DNA from: an uncultured Bacteroidales bacterium
GTDB taxonomy: Bacteria; Bacteroidota; Bacteroidia; Bacteroidales; UBA932
Reading direction: 5' to 3'
Length of the DNA stretch: 37,678 nucleotides
NCBI GenBank assembly: GCA_946406095.1
Contig: CAMJJO010000003.1
Span: 1 to 37,678, forward strand
Shown one piece after another: positions 17,490-25,955 of the stretch (position 1 is the first letter of the stretch; every line of letters begins with the position of its first letter). The translations under genes were made by a program, and so were the position numbers. A model generated the notes under the pieces. The model had not been told where the DNA came from. It made no database searches and worked only from the letters and a program-made list of their open reading frames with translations.

Positions 17490-17493
17490 AGTT

Positions 17494-18477
17494 ATGAAAA
17501 GGCTTTCCATAATGCTATTGCTCCTGTGCGGGTGCACGACCGAACTGCGTCAGACCCAGAACCTGACTGCAGAGGCGGAGCCTACCCGTATCGAATTCAG
17601 GGGGGTGAAATCTTCTGAAGGAAACGGAGATGCCGGCTTATCGGAATTCCACTATCTGACCTACGATTTCAATCTTGGCAGTTGGAGCGGAGAGCTGGGA
17701 GGCACTGCGGTCCGGGGCGGAAACGACTCCGGGCCGTTCTTCCCGGCTGATGCTACCAGACAATACTGGCCGGAGGGCAAGATTTACTCTTTTTATGCTT
17801 CGGGCTATAACAATGCCCTGACTTATGAAGAAGAGGATGTGGAGTTCGGCACGGCCATGATGCTATACAGTTCAGGCACGACGGCTACCCTCAGCATAAA
17901 GAACAGGCATCATAACGTGGACTGGATGGCGGCCAAAGTGCTGCATCAGGAAAAGGTTGACGGCATTCCGCTGCAATTCAAACACGTTTGTGCACGAGTG
18001 TGCGAACTGATTTTCAATTTGGAGGCATACAAGACATGGATAGAGGAGAAGGAACTGGATATTTCCGACATAGTCTCCGTAAACTGCAGCCTTAGCGACG
18101 TGGATGAACAGACCTATGTGTTTTCTTCCGAGAGCCAGAGCCTGTTCAGGAGAGAATCGTCGGACTATACGGATTCGCCCTTGCACCAGATTGACGGACG
18201 CAGAAGCCTGAATCTGGCCGCCGGAGGCTCGTCGGCAAGCATCTCCTATTATGCATTTCCGGGCAGACACACCATTAAGATTCACATCCAGGCTGTGGAT
18301 GCTGATGGAGTGCAAGTGGTGGACGACCGTGTGCTGAGTGGAGAAGTGGACCTGCCGATGAACTCCGACTGTTCGCTGAATATCGTGCTGAACCCGGATG
18401 AACGCAAGCTGGGAATCGCTGTGATGACCTCCATCGCTGCCTGGGATTCGGGAGGCGCCGGAACTGTGATGGAATAA
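17494..18477 (+). CDS. Fimbrillin-like pilus subunit, lipoprotein
   Basis: The 327-aa product has a very short signal, MKRLSIMLLLLCGC (Cys14). Mfa-like fimbrillin features include RQYWPEGKIYSFYASGYN, a PLQFKHVCARVCELIFNL segment (the H-to-L strand usual in this family) and ISYYAFPGRHTIKIHI. It ends with IAAWDSGGAGTVME, the Trp strand being followed by a short tail. It is clearly related in layout to the preceding gene but diverged in sequence, suggesting a different place in the fibre. Spacing to neighbours is 4 and 12 bp. Confidence 0.76.
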   Translation: MKRLSIMLLLLCGCTTELRQTQNLTAEAEPTRIEFRGVKSSEGNGDAGLSEFHYLTYDFNLGSWSGELGGTAVRGGNDSGPFFPADATRQYWPEGKIYSFYASGYNNALTYEEEDVEFGTAMMLYSSGTTATLSIKNRHHNVDWMAAKVLHQEKVDGIPLQFKHVCARVCELIFNLEAYKTWIEEKELDISDIVSVNCSLSDVDEQTYVFSSESQSLFRRESSDYTDSPLHQIDGRRSLNLAAGGSSASISYYAFPGRHTIKIHIQAVDADGVQVVDDRVLSGEVDLPMNSDCSLNIVLNPDERKLGIAVMTSIAAWDSGGAGTVME

Positions 18478-18489
18478 AGACTGCAAAAT

Positions 18490-19419
18490 ATGAAAAGGAT
18501 ACTGATTTGCATTCCGCTGATCGTGCTGGCGGTCTCCTGCTCCGGCTTGACAGATGCCGGTCCGGTGCCGGCACAATCCATCTCCCATACACGCAAGGTT
18601 CCGCTGCGCCTCCGCTCAAGCGGCAGCCGTTCGCTGGATCTATGCGCATTCCGCAGCGACGGTTCGCTGTATGCTCACGTCCGGCGGGAAGGGGATTCGA
18701 TTACGGCGGAACTTGCCGCGGGAGAAACTATGATCTGGTGGCTCGTGGCGGATGCTCCGGAGGAATTGCTGGAGACGACGGCATCTCTGGCACAGTTGGA
18801 ACGTGCTAAAGTGTTGCTTGAGGATAATACGAGGGAATCGTTCGTAATGACCGGATACGGGGCGGGAGTCCTGACTGGGAATACGGAGAAAGTCCTGAAT
18901 ATGAGAAGGCTCGTGTGTAAGGTGTCCGTAGGAAAGCTGACACCTTCTTTCCTCGGAGAAGAAGAGTATGCGGGCAAGCGGGCGGTTCTGGAAAGGGCGT
19001 TTCTCCTGAATGCTCCAAGCGCCGTTTTTCTCGATGGCAAGCCATCTGCGGATGACATGTGCAATGTCGGTTGCCTGGATTCCGGCCTGCCCCGGGGATT
19101 GTCCGATCTGGTCTCATGTGACCTGGCGTCGAATCTGGAAGGCACTGCCGCCCGCAGCCTGGACCTGAGTCTGTATTGCTGCCCCAATCCGCTTGGGAAT
19201 ACCAGTCTGGTTCTGGAACTGTCGATAGAAGGGGAGACCAGCTACTATCCGATCTCCCTTCCTCCGTTGCAGAGCAATTGCGAGTACCATGTTCCGGAAG
19301 TGGAGCTGCTCGGAGATGGGTCGGCGTCTCCGGATTTGCCGGTGGACAGGAAGTCGGTCGGTTTTACCATAGTGGTGAATCCTTGGGAAAATGAATATAA
19401 GGATCTAATATTGGATTAA
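18490..19419 (+). CDS. Fimbrillin-like lipoprotein, probable accessory pilin
   Basis: The 309-aa product carries a lipobox at LAVSC (Cys17). The mature part starts with strands VPLRLRSSGSRSLDLCAFRSDGS, keeps a conserved-looking NMRRLVCKVSVGKL strand, and ends VGFTIVVNPWENEYKDLILD. The NPWE ending parallels the ISPWTV, IDWEA and AAWDSGG endings of the other pilins in this operon. I place it in the fimbrillin/Mfa group with less certainty than its neighbours. The gene is 12 bp after the previous one and 11 bp before the DUF4906-type gene. Confidence 0.68.
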   Translation: MKRILICIPLIVLAVSCSGLTDAGPVPAQSISHTRKVPLRLRSSGSRSLDLCAFRSDGSLYAHVRREGDSITAELAAGETMIWWLVADAPEELLETTASLAQLERAKVLLEDNTRESFVMTGYGAGVLTGNTEKVLNMRRLVCKVSVGKLTPSFLGEEEYAGKRAVLERAFLLNAPSAVFLDGKPSADDMCNVGCLDSGLPRGLSDLVSCDLASNLEGTAARSLDLSLYCCPNPLGNTSLVLELSIEGETSYYPISLPPLQSNCEYHVPEVELLGDGSASPDLPVDRKSVGFTIVVNPWENEYKDLILD

Positions 19420-19430
19420 ATGCAAAACAA

Positions 19431-22010
19431 ATGAAAATCAACAATATACGTTATTTGATATTGCTGCCTGTCCTGCTTGCGCCAAGCTGCTCCGAAGAGT
19501 ATCTTGCCGAAATGGCTCCCGGCACCGAGGCGGACATAAATCTGACCGTGAGCGGCGATGTCTCGTCGAAGAGCTCGCTGCTCGCAAACGAGAGCCTGGT
19601 GAAGGACCTGAATATCTGGGTGTATTCATCCTCGGGGCAGTTGGTGGAGACCTTCTTCCTGGATGGGCTGTCGTTTTCGTCATCGGGCAGCGTGAACGTC
19701 ACCACGACGGCCGGAGGGCACAGCAAGCTTATAGTTATAGGCAATGCGGGGCGGGCTCTGAACGCCCCGGCAAGGAGTACGGACAGCGTGCAGATATCGA
19801 TGTCTTATCCTAACGATGCCTCGGCAGCGATGCCGATGGTAGGCGAGGGCCTGCTCAGCCTGACTTCCAGCGGCATGCGAAGTGACGTGGAATTGAACAG
19901 GGCCATGTGCAGAATGGCTTTGAAAGTGGGCCTGAACAGTTCTCTTGCGGCAGCGGGAGGCGTACTGGGAGGGAATATCCGGATAAGCCGTGCCGGCCTT
20001 TTCAACAGTCCTTCGGTGATGACCCTGCAGCCGTCGGCGGCCTGGGAAAGCGCCCGTTCCTTCAAGGCTGCGGCGGGCACTGCTTTCGCTCCCGGGGACT
20101 GCCTGTCCGCGGCTGATATCTCTACCTTGTATTCCGGGGGCACGGTATACCTCTACGGCCTCCCTAACTTCACGGACCTCCCGTATCTGGACGGCCCTTC
20201 CGCGCTCACGGCGTTCTCGTCCTACATAGAGATGCTGCTGGAATTCGATGGCATAGGAAATGTGGGCGAAGGGAGTGTGCTATGCCGTTTCTATGCCAAT
20301 GACGGGGCCAGGATCGGCCTGAAGGGCGGATGCAGCTACAGCTGCCAGGTGCTGATCTCGAACGACGGTGCATCCAACTCATGGAGGAAAGATGATTTCC
20401 GCCTCGATATGCCGGACAGATTCCTTGCGGGGGAGAGCAAGAGCATATATCTCCATTCAAGGAATCACGGGGCCCAGGAAGTGTCCTTTTCGCTTTCCGA
20501 AACCCCGGGAGTGGGAGAAACGCCGGTGTTCAGATTGGGGGAGAAGGTGTCGGATACTTTCCTTCAGGGTATTCGGGTGATTGCGAAAACGGTAGGAACC
20601 GGCACCTTGTACTGCTTCGATTCCAACAATGAAATGATGGGCGAGGTTCCGCTGACGGCGGTATGGCCGGAGATTGCCGTCTCCGACAAAGTGCTGGATG
20701 TGACCGGGGCCGAGGTGCCTCTGGATTTGCAGGGACTGACCGACGCCTTCTCGAAAAGGGCCTCGGACGAGTTGTATGAATCTCTCTACGGCATAGCCTC
20801 GGTCGAACCCACCGAAATCATTTCCGGTTTGCATGGTCAGGATTTTATCCACGCTGAAGGTTCCGATGCCTTGCTTTATGTAGATGAATTGTTCTGGAGC
20901 CGTGCGGGAGTGAGCAGAAACTGGACGGAAGCTGTCGGAAAGACTATCCCTTACAGGGTAACGCTGGCATGCGGGTTAACTGCCGATTTCAACGTTTCGA
21001 TTGCCAATGTGTTGGTGGCTCCGTTTCGCGGAGACAGGGATTTCGGAGAGGCTTTCGACATTTCGGAGATAGAGGACCCGCTCCCGAAGATGGCCGCCCT
21101 GGCAAATCAGAATTCGATCACCGCCCAAGTATACGCGGACGTGCCGTCCAGCTTCAATACGCAGACAAGAGACCAGTGGCAGCAAAACGGCTGGCGCAGC
21201 TGGTATGGAGGCACGCAGCTGAGTGCAGGCACGGTGGCGGACTCATACGTGGATTCCTGGAGCGGCAGCGGCATCCGCTGGGTGCTGACATCTGTGGCCA
21301 CAAAATCGCTTTACGGGCCATCCGTGCCGCTTTATATCGGGAAACTGAATCCCCATTGCGGGGAATACGTCCGGGAGTTGCTCGGCCATTACGCCTCTAC
21401 GGTTTACCACCCAGTGGGAGTTGAACTATATATCGAGCGTCTGGCTACGTATAATTCCGGCGGTAGGTACAATACCGTGTTTGTGCACGGGACGGATTAT
21501 TACAGCACCGATAACCTGATCAATTTCACCACCTGCCTCTGTTTCAGGCCGCATTTGGCTGGTACCGTTCTGGATATAGAGCACGGCAGCTTTGCGTATC
21601 AGGGTCGCGACAGCGGGCCAGCCTACTCCAATTTCTCAAATATCGGTCCCTATGGTTATGCAACCCTGAGCAACGGCGACTTCCTGGAGACCAACTGGGA
21701 CGGGGATCTGTATAAGAACAGCGATTTCAACTATGGATCCGGGCCCGTATTCGGCACGAGCATTTTCAACTACAATGTGCGCCCTCCATATAGCGGGAGT
21801 GCATTCGGAGCCATCAAAGGCCTGCATCTGGCGCTGTATTATTACGCTCCCTACACATATCAGGGAGGGCACGCTGAGATTGCAGACAACTACGGACACG
21901 TCGGCAGCAAAGGCCACGTGTCCGTAGAGAAGTGGAGTGTTTCTTCCAAGGCCTTTTTCGAATGGCCGGAAGAAGAATTCATCAGGCCTTCGCCTTCTGG
22001 GGATCTTTGA
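19431..22010 (+). CDS. Large DUF4906-type fimbrial lipoprotein, possible tip adhesin
   Basis: The 859-aa product has lipid Cys20 (VLLAPSC). Residues ~30-330 have a fimbrillin-like N-terminal layout: EADINLTVSGDVSSKS, VKDLNIWVYSSSGQLV, KLIVIGNAGRA, RAMCRMALKVGL. The central part (about 330-520) is beta-rich. The C-terminal ~330 residues hold an aromatic and Gly/Asn-rich region (GIRWVLTSVATKSLYG, TTCLCFRPHLAGTVLDIEHG, GLHLALYYYAPYTYQGGHAE) of the type annotated DUF4906 in Bacteroidota. Its size and position as last gene make a tip adhesin plausible, as for Mfa5-like proteins, but that is inference. The 3' end overlaps the convergent nucleoside transporter gene by 29 bp, with no terminator in between. 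Confidence 0.72.
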   Translation: MKINNIRYLILLPVLLAPSCSEEYLAEMAPGTEADINLTVSGDVSSKSSLLANESLVKDLNIWVYSSSGQLVETFFLDGLSFSSSGSVNVTTTAGGHSKLIVIGNAGRALNAPARSTDSVQISMSYPNDASAAMPMVGEGLLSLTSSGMRSDVELNRAMCRMALKVGLNSSLAAAGGVLGGNIRISRAGLFNSPSVMTLQPSAAWESARSFKAAAGTAFAPGDCLSAADISTLYSGGTVYLYGLPNFTDLPYLDGPSALTAFSSYIEMLLEFDGIGNVGEGSVLCRFYANDGARIGLKGGCSYSCQVLISNDGASNSWRKDDFRLDMPDRFLAGESKSIYLHSRNHGAQEVSFSLSETPGVGETPVFRLGEKVSDTFLQGIRVIAKTVGTGTLYCFDSNNEMMGEVPLTAVWPEIAVSDKVLDVTGAEVPLDLQGLTDAFSKRASDELYESLYGIASVEPTEIISGLHGQDFIHAEGSDALLYVDELFWSRAGVSRNWTEAVGKTIPYRVTLACGLTADFNVSIANVLVAPFRGDRDFGEAFDISEIEDPLPKMAALANQNSITAQVYADVPSSFNTQTRDQWQQNGWRSWYGGTQLSAGTVADSYVDSWSGSGIRWVLTSVATKSLYGPSVPLYIGKLNPHCGEYVRELLGHYASTVYHPVGVELYIERLATYNSGGRYNTVFVHGTDYYSTDNLINFTTCLCFRPHLAGTVLDIEHGSFAYQGRDSGPAYSNFSNIGPYGYATLSNGDFLETNWDGDLYKNSDFNYGSGPVFGTSIFNYNVRPPYSGSAFGAIKGLHLALYYYAPYTYQGGHAEIADNYGHVGSKGHVSVEKWSVSSKAFFEWPEEEFIRPSPSGDL

Positions 22011-23253
22011 ACAGGATCATGAAGAGCAGGCCGACTATGAAGGCATATCCTGCAAAGATGTACCAAGCCTTGGACCAGGAAGGAACCGCGGCATTGTAGA
22101 CGGTGGCGTCCACGACTGCTCCGGCGCAGAGGGTGCCGATGGTGGCTCCCAGGCCGTTGGTCATCAGCATGAACACACCCTGGGCGCTGGAACGGATGTC
22201 CGGGGTGGTGTTCTCGTTGACATAAAGCGAACCGGAGATGTTGAAGAAGTCGAATGCCACGCCATAGACGATGCAGCTCAGGATGAAGAGAAGCACGCCA
22301 GGCATTGCAGGATTGCCGGCTCCGAAGAAGCCGAAGCGGAACACCCAGGCGAACATTGCCATAAGCATTACCTTCTTGATGCCGAAACGCTTCATGCAGA
22401 TAGGGATCAGAAGGATGCAGAGGGTTTCGGATGCCTGGCTGATGGCGATCAGGGCATTGGAGTTCTTGACTGCAAAGGTGTTGGCAAGTGCAGGATCGGC
22501 AGCGAACGAACCAAGGAAGGTATTTGCATAGCCATTGGTGATCTGGAGCGACGCGCCAAGCAGCATCGAGAAGATGAAGAATATTGCGAACTGGCCTTGC
22601 TTGAACAGGCTGAACGCCTTAAGCCCGAAGGCCTCGGCCAGGCTCTTGGATTCTCCGCGGTTGATGTCGCAAGCGGGCATCGACAGCGCGTATGCGCAAA
22701 GCACTATGGAAAGAATGCCCGAGAAGAAGAGCTGGTTGTAATTGTCCTGCATTGCAACTCCGCCGATCTTGATGAAATTGGTGAGGAGCATACTCGCGAT
22801 GAATCCGACCGTGCCGAAGACGCGAAGCGGGGGATATGCGGTGACGGGATCCATTCCGGCCTTGCCCAATGCGTTGTATGCCACGGAGTTGGATATGGCG
22901 ATGGTGGGCATATAGAAGGCTACACTGATGCTGTAGAGGACGAATAGCGGGGCGAAGGCGACTGCATCCCCTGCGCTCATGCAGTAGAACCCGGCTCCAA
23001 GCATGAAGAGGCCTGCAAGGCCATGGCAGAGGGAGAGGGTTTTCTGAGCGGGGATGAAACGGTCTGCCACTATACCCATGAGAGTGGGCATGAAGATGGA
23101 CACGATGCCCTGCATGGCGAAGAACCACTTGATCTGGGGGCCAAGCCCGGCCATCCCGAGGTAACGGCCGAGAGAGGTGAGATAGGCTCCCCAGGCCGCA
23201 TACTGCAGTATAAGCATCAGGACAAGCCTGAATTTAAGCTGATTGTTTTTCAT
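21982..23253 (-). CDS. nupG: Nucleoside:H+ symporter, NupG family (MFS)
   Basis: The 423-aa protein is an integral inner-membrane transporter with about 12 hydrophobic segments. The start MKNNQLKFRLVLMLILQYAAWGAYLTSLGRYL is the classic NupG/XapB beginning, and GIVADRFIPAQKTLSLCHGLAG is the cytoplasmic loop 2-3 motif. The second half shows a recognisable ITNGYANTFLGSF and FNISGSLYVNENT. It takes up nucleosides with protons, which fits with the purine salvage gene hpt nearby, although these are separate transcripts. The last 29 bp overlap the pilus operon. A -7 box is 23 nt upstream. Confidence 0.88.
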   Translation of the reverse strand: MKNNQLKFRLVLMLILQYAAWGAYLTSLGRYLGMAGLGPQIKWFFAMQGIVSIFMPTLMGIVADRFIPAQKTLSLCHGLAGLFMLGAGFYCMSAGDAVAFAPLFVLYSISVAFYMPTIAISNSVAYNALGKAGMDPVTAYPPLRVFGTVGFIASMLLTNFIKIGGVAMQDNYNQLFFSGILSIVLCAYALSMPACDINRGESKSLAEAFGLKAFSLFKQGQFAIFFIFSMLLGASLQITNGYANTFLGSFAADPALANTFAVKNSNALIAISQASETLCILLIPICMKRFGIKKVMLMAMFAWVFRFGFFGAGNPAMPGVLLFILSCIVYGVAFDFFNISGSLYVNENTTPDIRSSAQGVFMLMTNGLGATIGTLCAGAVVDATVYNAAVPSWSKAWYIFAGYAFIVGLLFMILFKDPQKAKA

Positions 23254-23276
23254 TATTCGATGCTTTGATGAACAGA

Positions 23277-23284
23277 CAAATTTA
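23277..23284 (-). promoter_or_regulatory. Probable promoter -7 box for the nucleoside transporter
   Basis: Minus-strand TAAATTTG matches TAnnTTTG exactly and is 23 nt before the ATG at 23253. The -33 box is not evident. Confidence 0.55.
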
Positions 23285-23302
23285 GCGTTTTTCTGCTAAA
23301 TT
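23279..23302. repeat. 8-bp inverted repeat between the nupG and tgt promoters
   Basis: AATTTAGC (23279-23286), spacer GTTTTTCT, GCTAAATT (23295-23302) is a perfect inverted repeat. Its left arm overlaps the nupG -7 box and its right arm ends 3 nt before the tgt -7 box, so a bound protein could affect both promoters. Confidence 0.55.
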
Positions 23303-23305
23303 GCT

Positions 23306-23313
23306 TATATTTG
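23306..23313 (+). promoter_or_regulatory. Probable promoter -7 box for tgt-lptF/G-dut-murF, almost leaderless
   Basis: TATATTTG is an exact TAnnTTTG box only 4 nt before the tgt ATG. TTTA at 23281-23284 with a 21-nt spacer is a possible -33. The mRNA would begin at or next to the start codon. Confidence 0.55.
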
Positions 23314-23317
23314 AAAG

Positions 23318-24448
23318 ATGAAATTTGAAAAGACCCATTCGGACCATTCAAGCTCCGCCCGCTGCGGTGTCCTTCATACGGATCACGGCGATATCCGCAC
23401 CCCCATTTTTATGCCTGTGGGCACGGTGGGGTCGGTAAAAGGGGTTTATCACAGGGATCTGAAGGAAGATATAAAGGCCGAAATAATTCTCGGCAACACC
23501 TACCATCTTTATCTCCGCCCCGGGCTGGATATACTCCGCCAGGCCGGAGGTCTGCACAAGTTCGAGAACTGGGACCGTCCCATCCTCACCGACAGCGGTG
23601 GATTTCAGGTGTTCAGCCTAAGCCCCATACGCAAACTCACTCCGGACGGATGCACTTTCCAGAGCCACATAGATGGCAGCCGGCATACTTTCACTCCGGA
23701 GAATAACGTTGATACCCAGCGCATTATCGGCGCTGACATAATGATGGCGCTGGATGAGTGCTGCCCCGGGGATGCAGACCATGCCTATGCCCGCAAGAGC
23801 CTGAATCTCACCAAGTCCTGGCTGGAACGCTACGACAAGCGTTTCCGGGAAACCGAGCCCCTCTACGGCTATAGCCAGTGCTACTTCCCCATAGTCCAGG
23901 GATGCGTGTATCCGGACCTTCGCAAGGAGGCGGTGGAACATGCGGTGCAGTTCGATGCCGACGGCTACGCCATTGGCGGCCTGGCAGTGGGGGAGCCCAC
24001 GGAGAAGATGTATGAGATGCTGGAACTGGTATGCCCCCTTCTTCCGGCGGACCGCCCCCGTTACCTGATGGGAGTCGGCACCCCCGCGAACATCCTGGAG
24101 GGCATTGCAAGGGGAGTGGACATGTTCGACTGCGTGATGCCCACGCGCAACGGCCGCAACGGGATGCTCTTCACCTGGGACGGCATCATGAATATGCGCA
24201 ACGAGAAGTGGAAGGACGATTTCAGCCCTCTGGACCCTTCGGGCACGTCCTTTGTTGACCATACTTACACCAAAGCCTACCTGCGCCATCTCTTCATTTC
24301 CGGGGAGATGTTCGCCGGGATGATTGCGAGCGAACATAACCTCGCATTTTATCTCGACCTTGTCCGCCAGGCCCGCTTGCATATCGAGGCGGGAGACTTC
24401 GCGGCCTGGAAGGATGCGGCAGTGGCAAAGATTACGCAGAGACTATGA
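23318..24448 (+). CDS. tgt: Queuine/preQ1 tRNA-guanine transglycosylase, without the zinc cysteines
   Basis: Tgt exchanges G34 in GUN-anticodon tRNAs for the queuosine precursor preQ1. The 376-aa protein has TDSGGFQVFS with Asp92 (general-base position) and MFDCVMPTRNGRNG with the nucleophile Asp271, plus GGLAVGEP for substrate binding. The usual CxCxxC zinc knuckle after DFSPLD is replaced by SGTSFVD at about 309-315, so all three cysteines are absent; the following His340 (SEHNL) is kept. The fold and active site otherwise look complete. The start at 23318 aligns with family N-termini. It is the first gene of an operon and overlaps lptF/G by 4 bp. Confidence 0.95.
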   Translation: MKFEKTHSDHSSSARCGVLHTDHGDIRTPIFMPVGTVGSVKGVYHRDLKEDIKAEIILGNTYHLYLRPGLDILRQAGGLHKFENWDRPILTDSGGFQVFSLSPIRKLTPDGCTFQSHIDGSRHTFTPENNVDTQRIIGADIMMALDECCPGDADHAYARKSLNLTKSWLERYDKRFRETEPLYGYSQCYFPIVQGCVYPDLRKEAVEHAVQFDADGYAIGGLAVGEPTEKMYEMLELVCPLLPADRPRYLMGVGTPANILEGIARGVDMFDCVMPTRNGRNGMLFTWDGIMNMRNEKWKDDFSPLDPSGTSFVDHTYTKAYLRHLFISGEMFAGMIASEHNLAFYLDLVRQARLHIEAGDFAAWKDAAVAKITQRL

Positions 24449-25521
24449 GGAAACTCGACCTCTACATATCCAAGAAGTTCATCACGACCTTCTTCATGGC
24501 GTTGCTGCTGATCATCGGCATCGTCATAATCTTCGACATATCCGAGAAGGTGGATTATTTCGTCAAGAACGAGGCTCCTCTCAAGGCTATCATATTCGAC
24601 TACTATGTGAACTTCGTGCCGTATTTCGTGAATATGTTCAGCCCCCTGTTCGTATTCATCACTGTAATATTCTTCACTTCCAGGATGGCCGCCAATTCCG
24701 AATTCATCGCAATGCTGTCCGGAGGTGTGAGCTATGCCAGGATACTGGTGCCTTACGTGGCCTGCGCTCTTCTGATCGGGGCGCTTTCCCTGGGGCTCAA
24801 TCTATATGTGATACCCAAATCCAACGTCACGCGGACGGAATTCGAACAGAAATATCTCAAGAACAAGCAGGTACGGTTCCGCAACGTCCATTACCAGATC
24901 GCCCCCGGGCAGTTCGTGTATGTGGAATCTTTCAGCCGTTGGAACAATACCGCCTATAAATTCACCCTTGAGACCATAGAGGACAATAAACTCAAGAGCA
25001 AGCTGGAGGCGGATTCTGCCGTATGGGACAGCACCAAGGAGTGCTGGCGTCTCCGCAACTGGTTCATCCGGGACTATGCATCCGGGCTGGAAGACCATAT
25101 CACCAGCGGAGAAAAGAAAGATACCGTCATCGAACTGACGGTCACGGATTTCTATCGCAACGAAAAAACCGTGGAAACTCTTCCCATCAAGGATCTCAAC
25201 CAGCTGATAGCGACCCAGAACATGCGCGGAGATGCCAATGTGATGTTTGCCGAGATCGAGTTGCACAACCGCTTCGCGATGCCTTTTTCGGCTATCATCC
25301 TTACCATTATGGGAGTCTGCCTCTCTTCCCGCAAGAAGCGCGGAGGCATAGGCTGGAACCTGGGTGTCGGCATCGCTCTGGCCTTCTCTTACATCCTGTT
25401 CCTGCGCTTTGCCCAGATGTTCGTCTATGCGGGCACCATGCCTGCCAGCCTCGCCCTCTGGATACCTAACATATTATTTGCGCTGATTACTGTTTTCCTT
25501 TATACCAAAGCTCAGAAATAA
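24445..25521 (+). CDS. LptF/LptG family permease (LPS export)
   Basis: The 358-aa protein has the YjgP/YjgQ layout: transmembrane helices near residues 12-32, 55-78 and 98-122, a periplasmic beta-jellyroll of about 150 residues ([23 protein letters not shown] onward), then three more helices after [23 protein letters not shown]. LptF and LptG form the transmembrane part of the LptB2FG transporter that extracts LPS from the inner membrane. The sequence does not let me choose between F and G. It is coupled to tgt (4-bp overlap) and to dut (1-bp overlap TAATG). Confidence 0.9.
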   Translation: MRKLDLYISKKFITTFFMALLLIIGIVIIFDISEKVDYFVKNEAPLKAIIFDYYVNFVPYFVNMFSPLFVFITVIFFTSRMAANSEFIAMLSGGVSYARILVPYVACALLIGALSLGLNLYVIPKSNVTRTEFEQKYLKNKQVRFRNVHYQIAPGQFVYVESFSRWNNTAYKFTLETIEDNKLKSKLEADSAVWDSTKECWRLRNWFIRDYASGLEDHITSGEKKDTVIELTVTDFYRNEKTVETLPIKDLNQLIATQNMRGDANVMFAEIELHNRFAMPFSAIILTIMGVCLSSRKKRGGIGWNLGVGIALAFSYILFLRFAQMFVYAGTMPASLALWIPNILFALITVFLYTKAQK

Positions 25522-25955
25522 TGACAGTCAAAGTCGTGAACAAGGGCAAGAATGCCCTTCCGCAGTACGCCACATTAGCATCCGCCGGTATGGACGTGCG
25601 CGCTTCCCTGGATGCTCCCGTGGTGCTTGGTCCGCTTCAGCGGGCGATGATTCCCACCGGGCTTTATCTGGAGATTCCCGTAGGATATGAGGTGCAGGTG
25701 CGCCCACGCAGCGGACTTGCTGCGAAAAAGGGAATAACCGTGCTTAACACGCCCGGCACAATCGACGCGGACTATAGGGGAGAGGTGAACGTCATTCTCG
25801 TGAACCTCTCGGATCAGCCGTTCACTGTCGAGCCCGGCGAGCGCATTGCCCAGCTGGTGCTTGCGAAGCACGAGAAGATCGATTGGGAAGAGGTTTCCGA
25901 ATTGGGAGCCACGGAGCGTGGGGAAGGCGGTTTTGGCAGCACCGGAACGAAATGA
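25521..25955 (+). CDS. dut: dUTP diphosphatase (trimeric dUTPase)
   Basis: The 144-aa protein hydrolyses dUTP to dUMP and pyrophosphate, keeping uracil out of DNA and supplying thymidylate synthesis. The five family motifs are visible in order: [31 protein letters not shown] (with the catalytic Asp-Tyr region), GERIAQLVL, and the C-terminal flap [13 protein letters not shown]. It overlaps lptF/G by 1 bp and murF by 4 bp, so it is in the middle of the operon. Confidence 0.97.
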   Translation: MTVKVVNKGKNALPQYATLASAGMDVRASLDAPVVLGPLQRAMIPTGLYLEIPVGYEVQVRPRSGLAAKKGITVLNTPGTIDADYRGEVNVILVNLSDQPFTVEPGERIAQLVLAKHEKIDWEEVSELGATERGEGGFGSTGTK

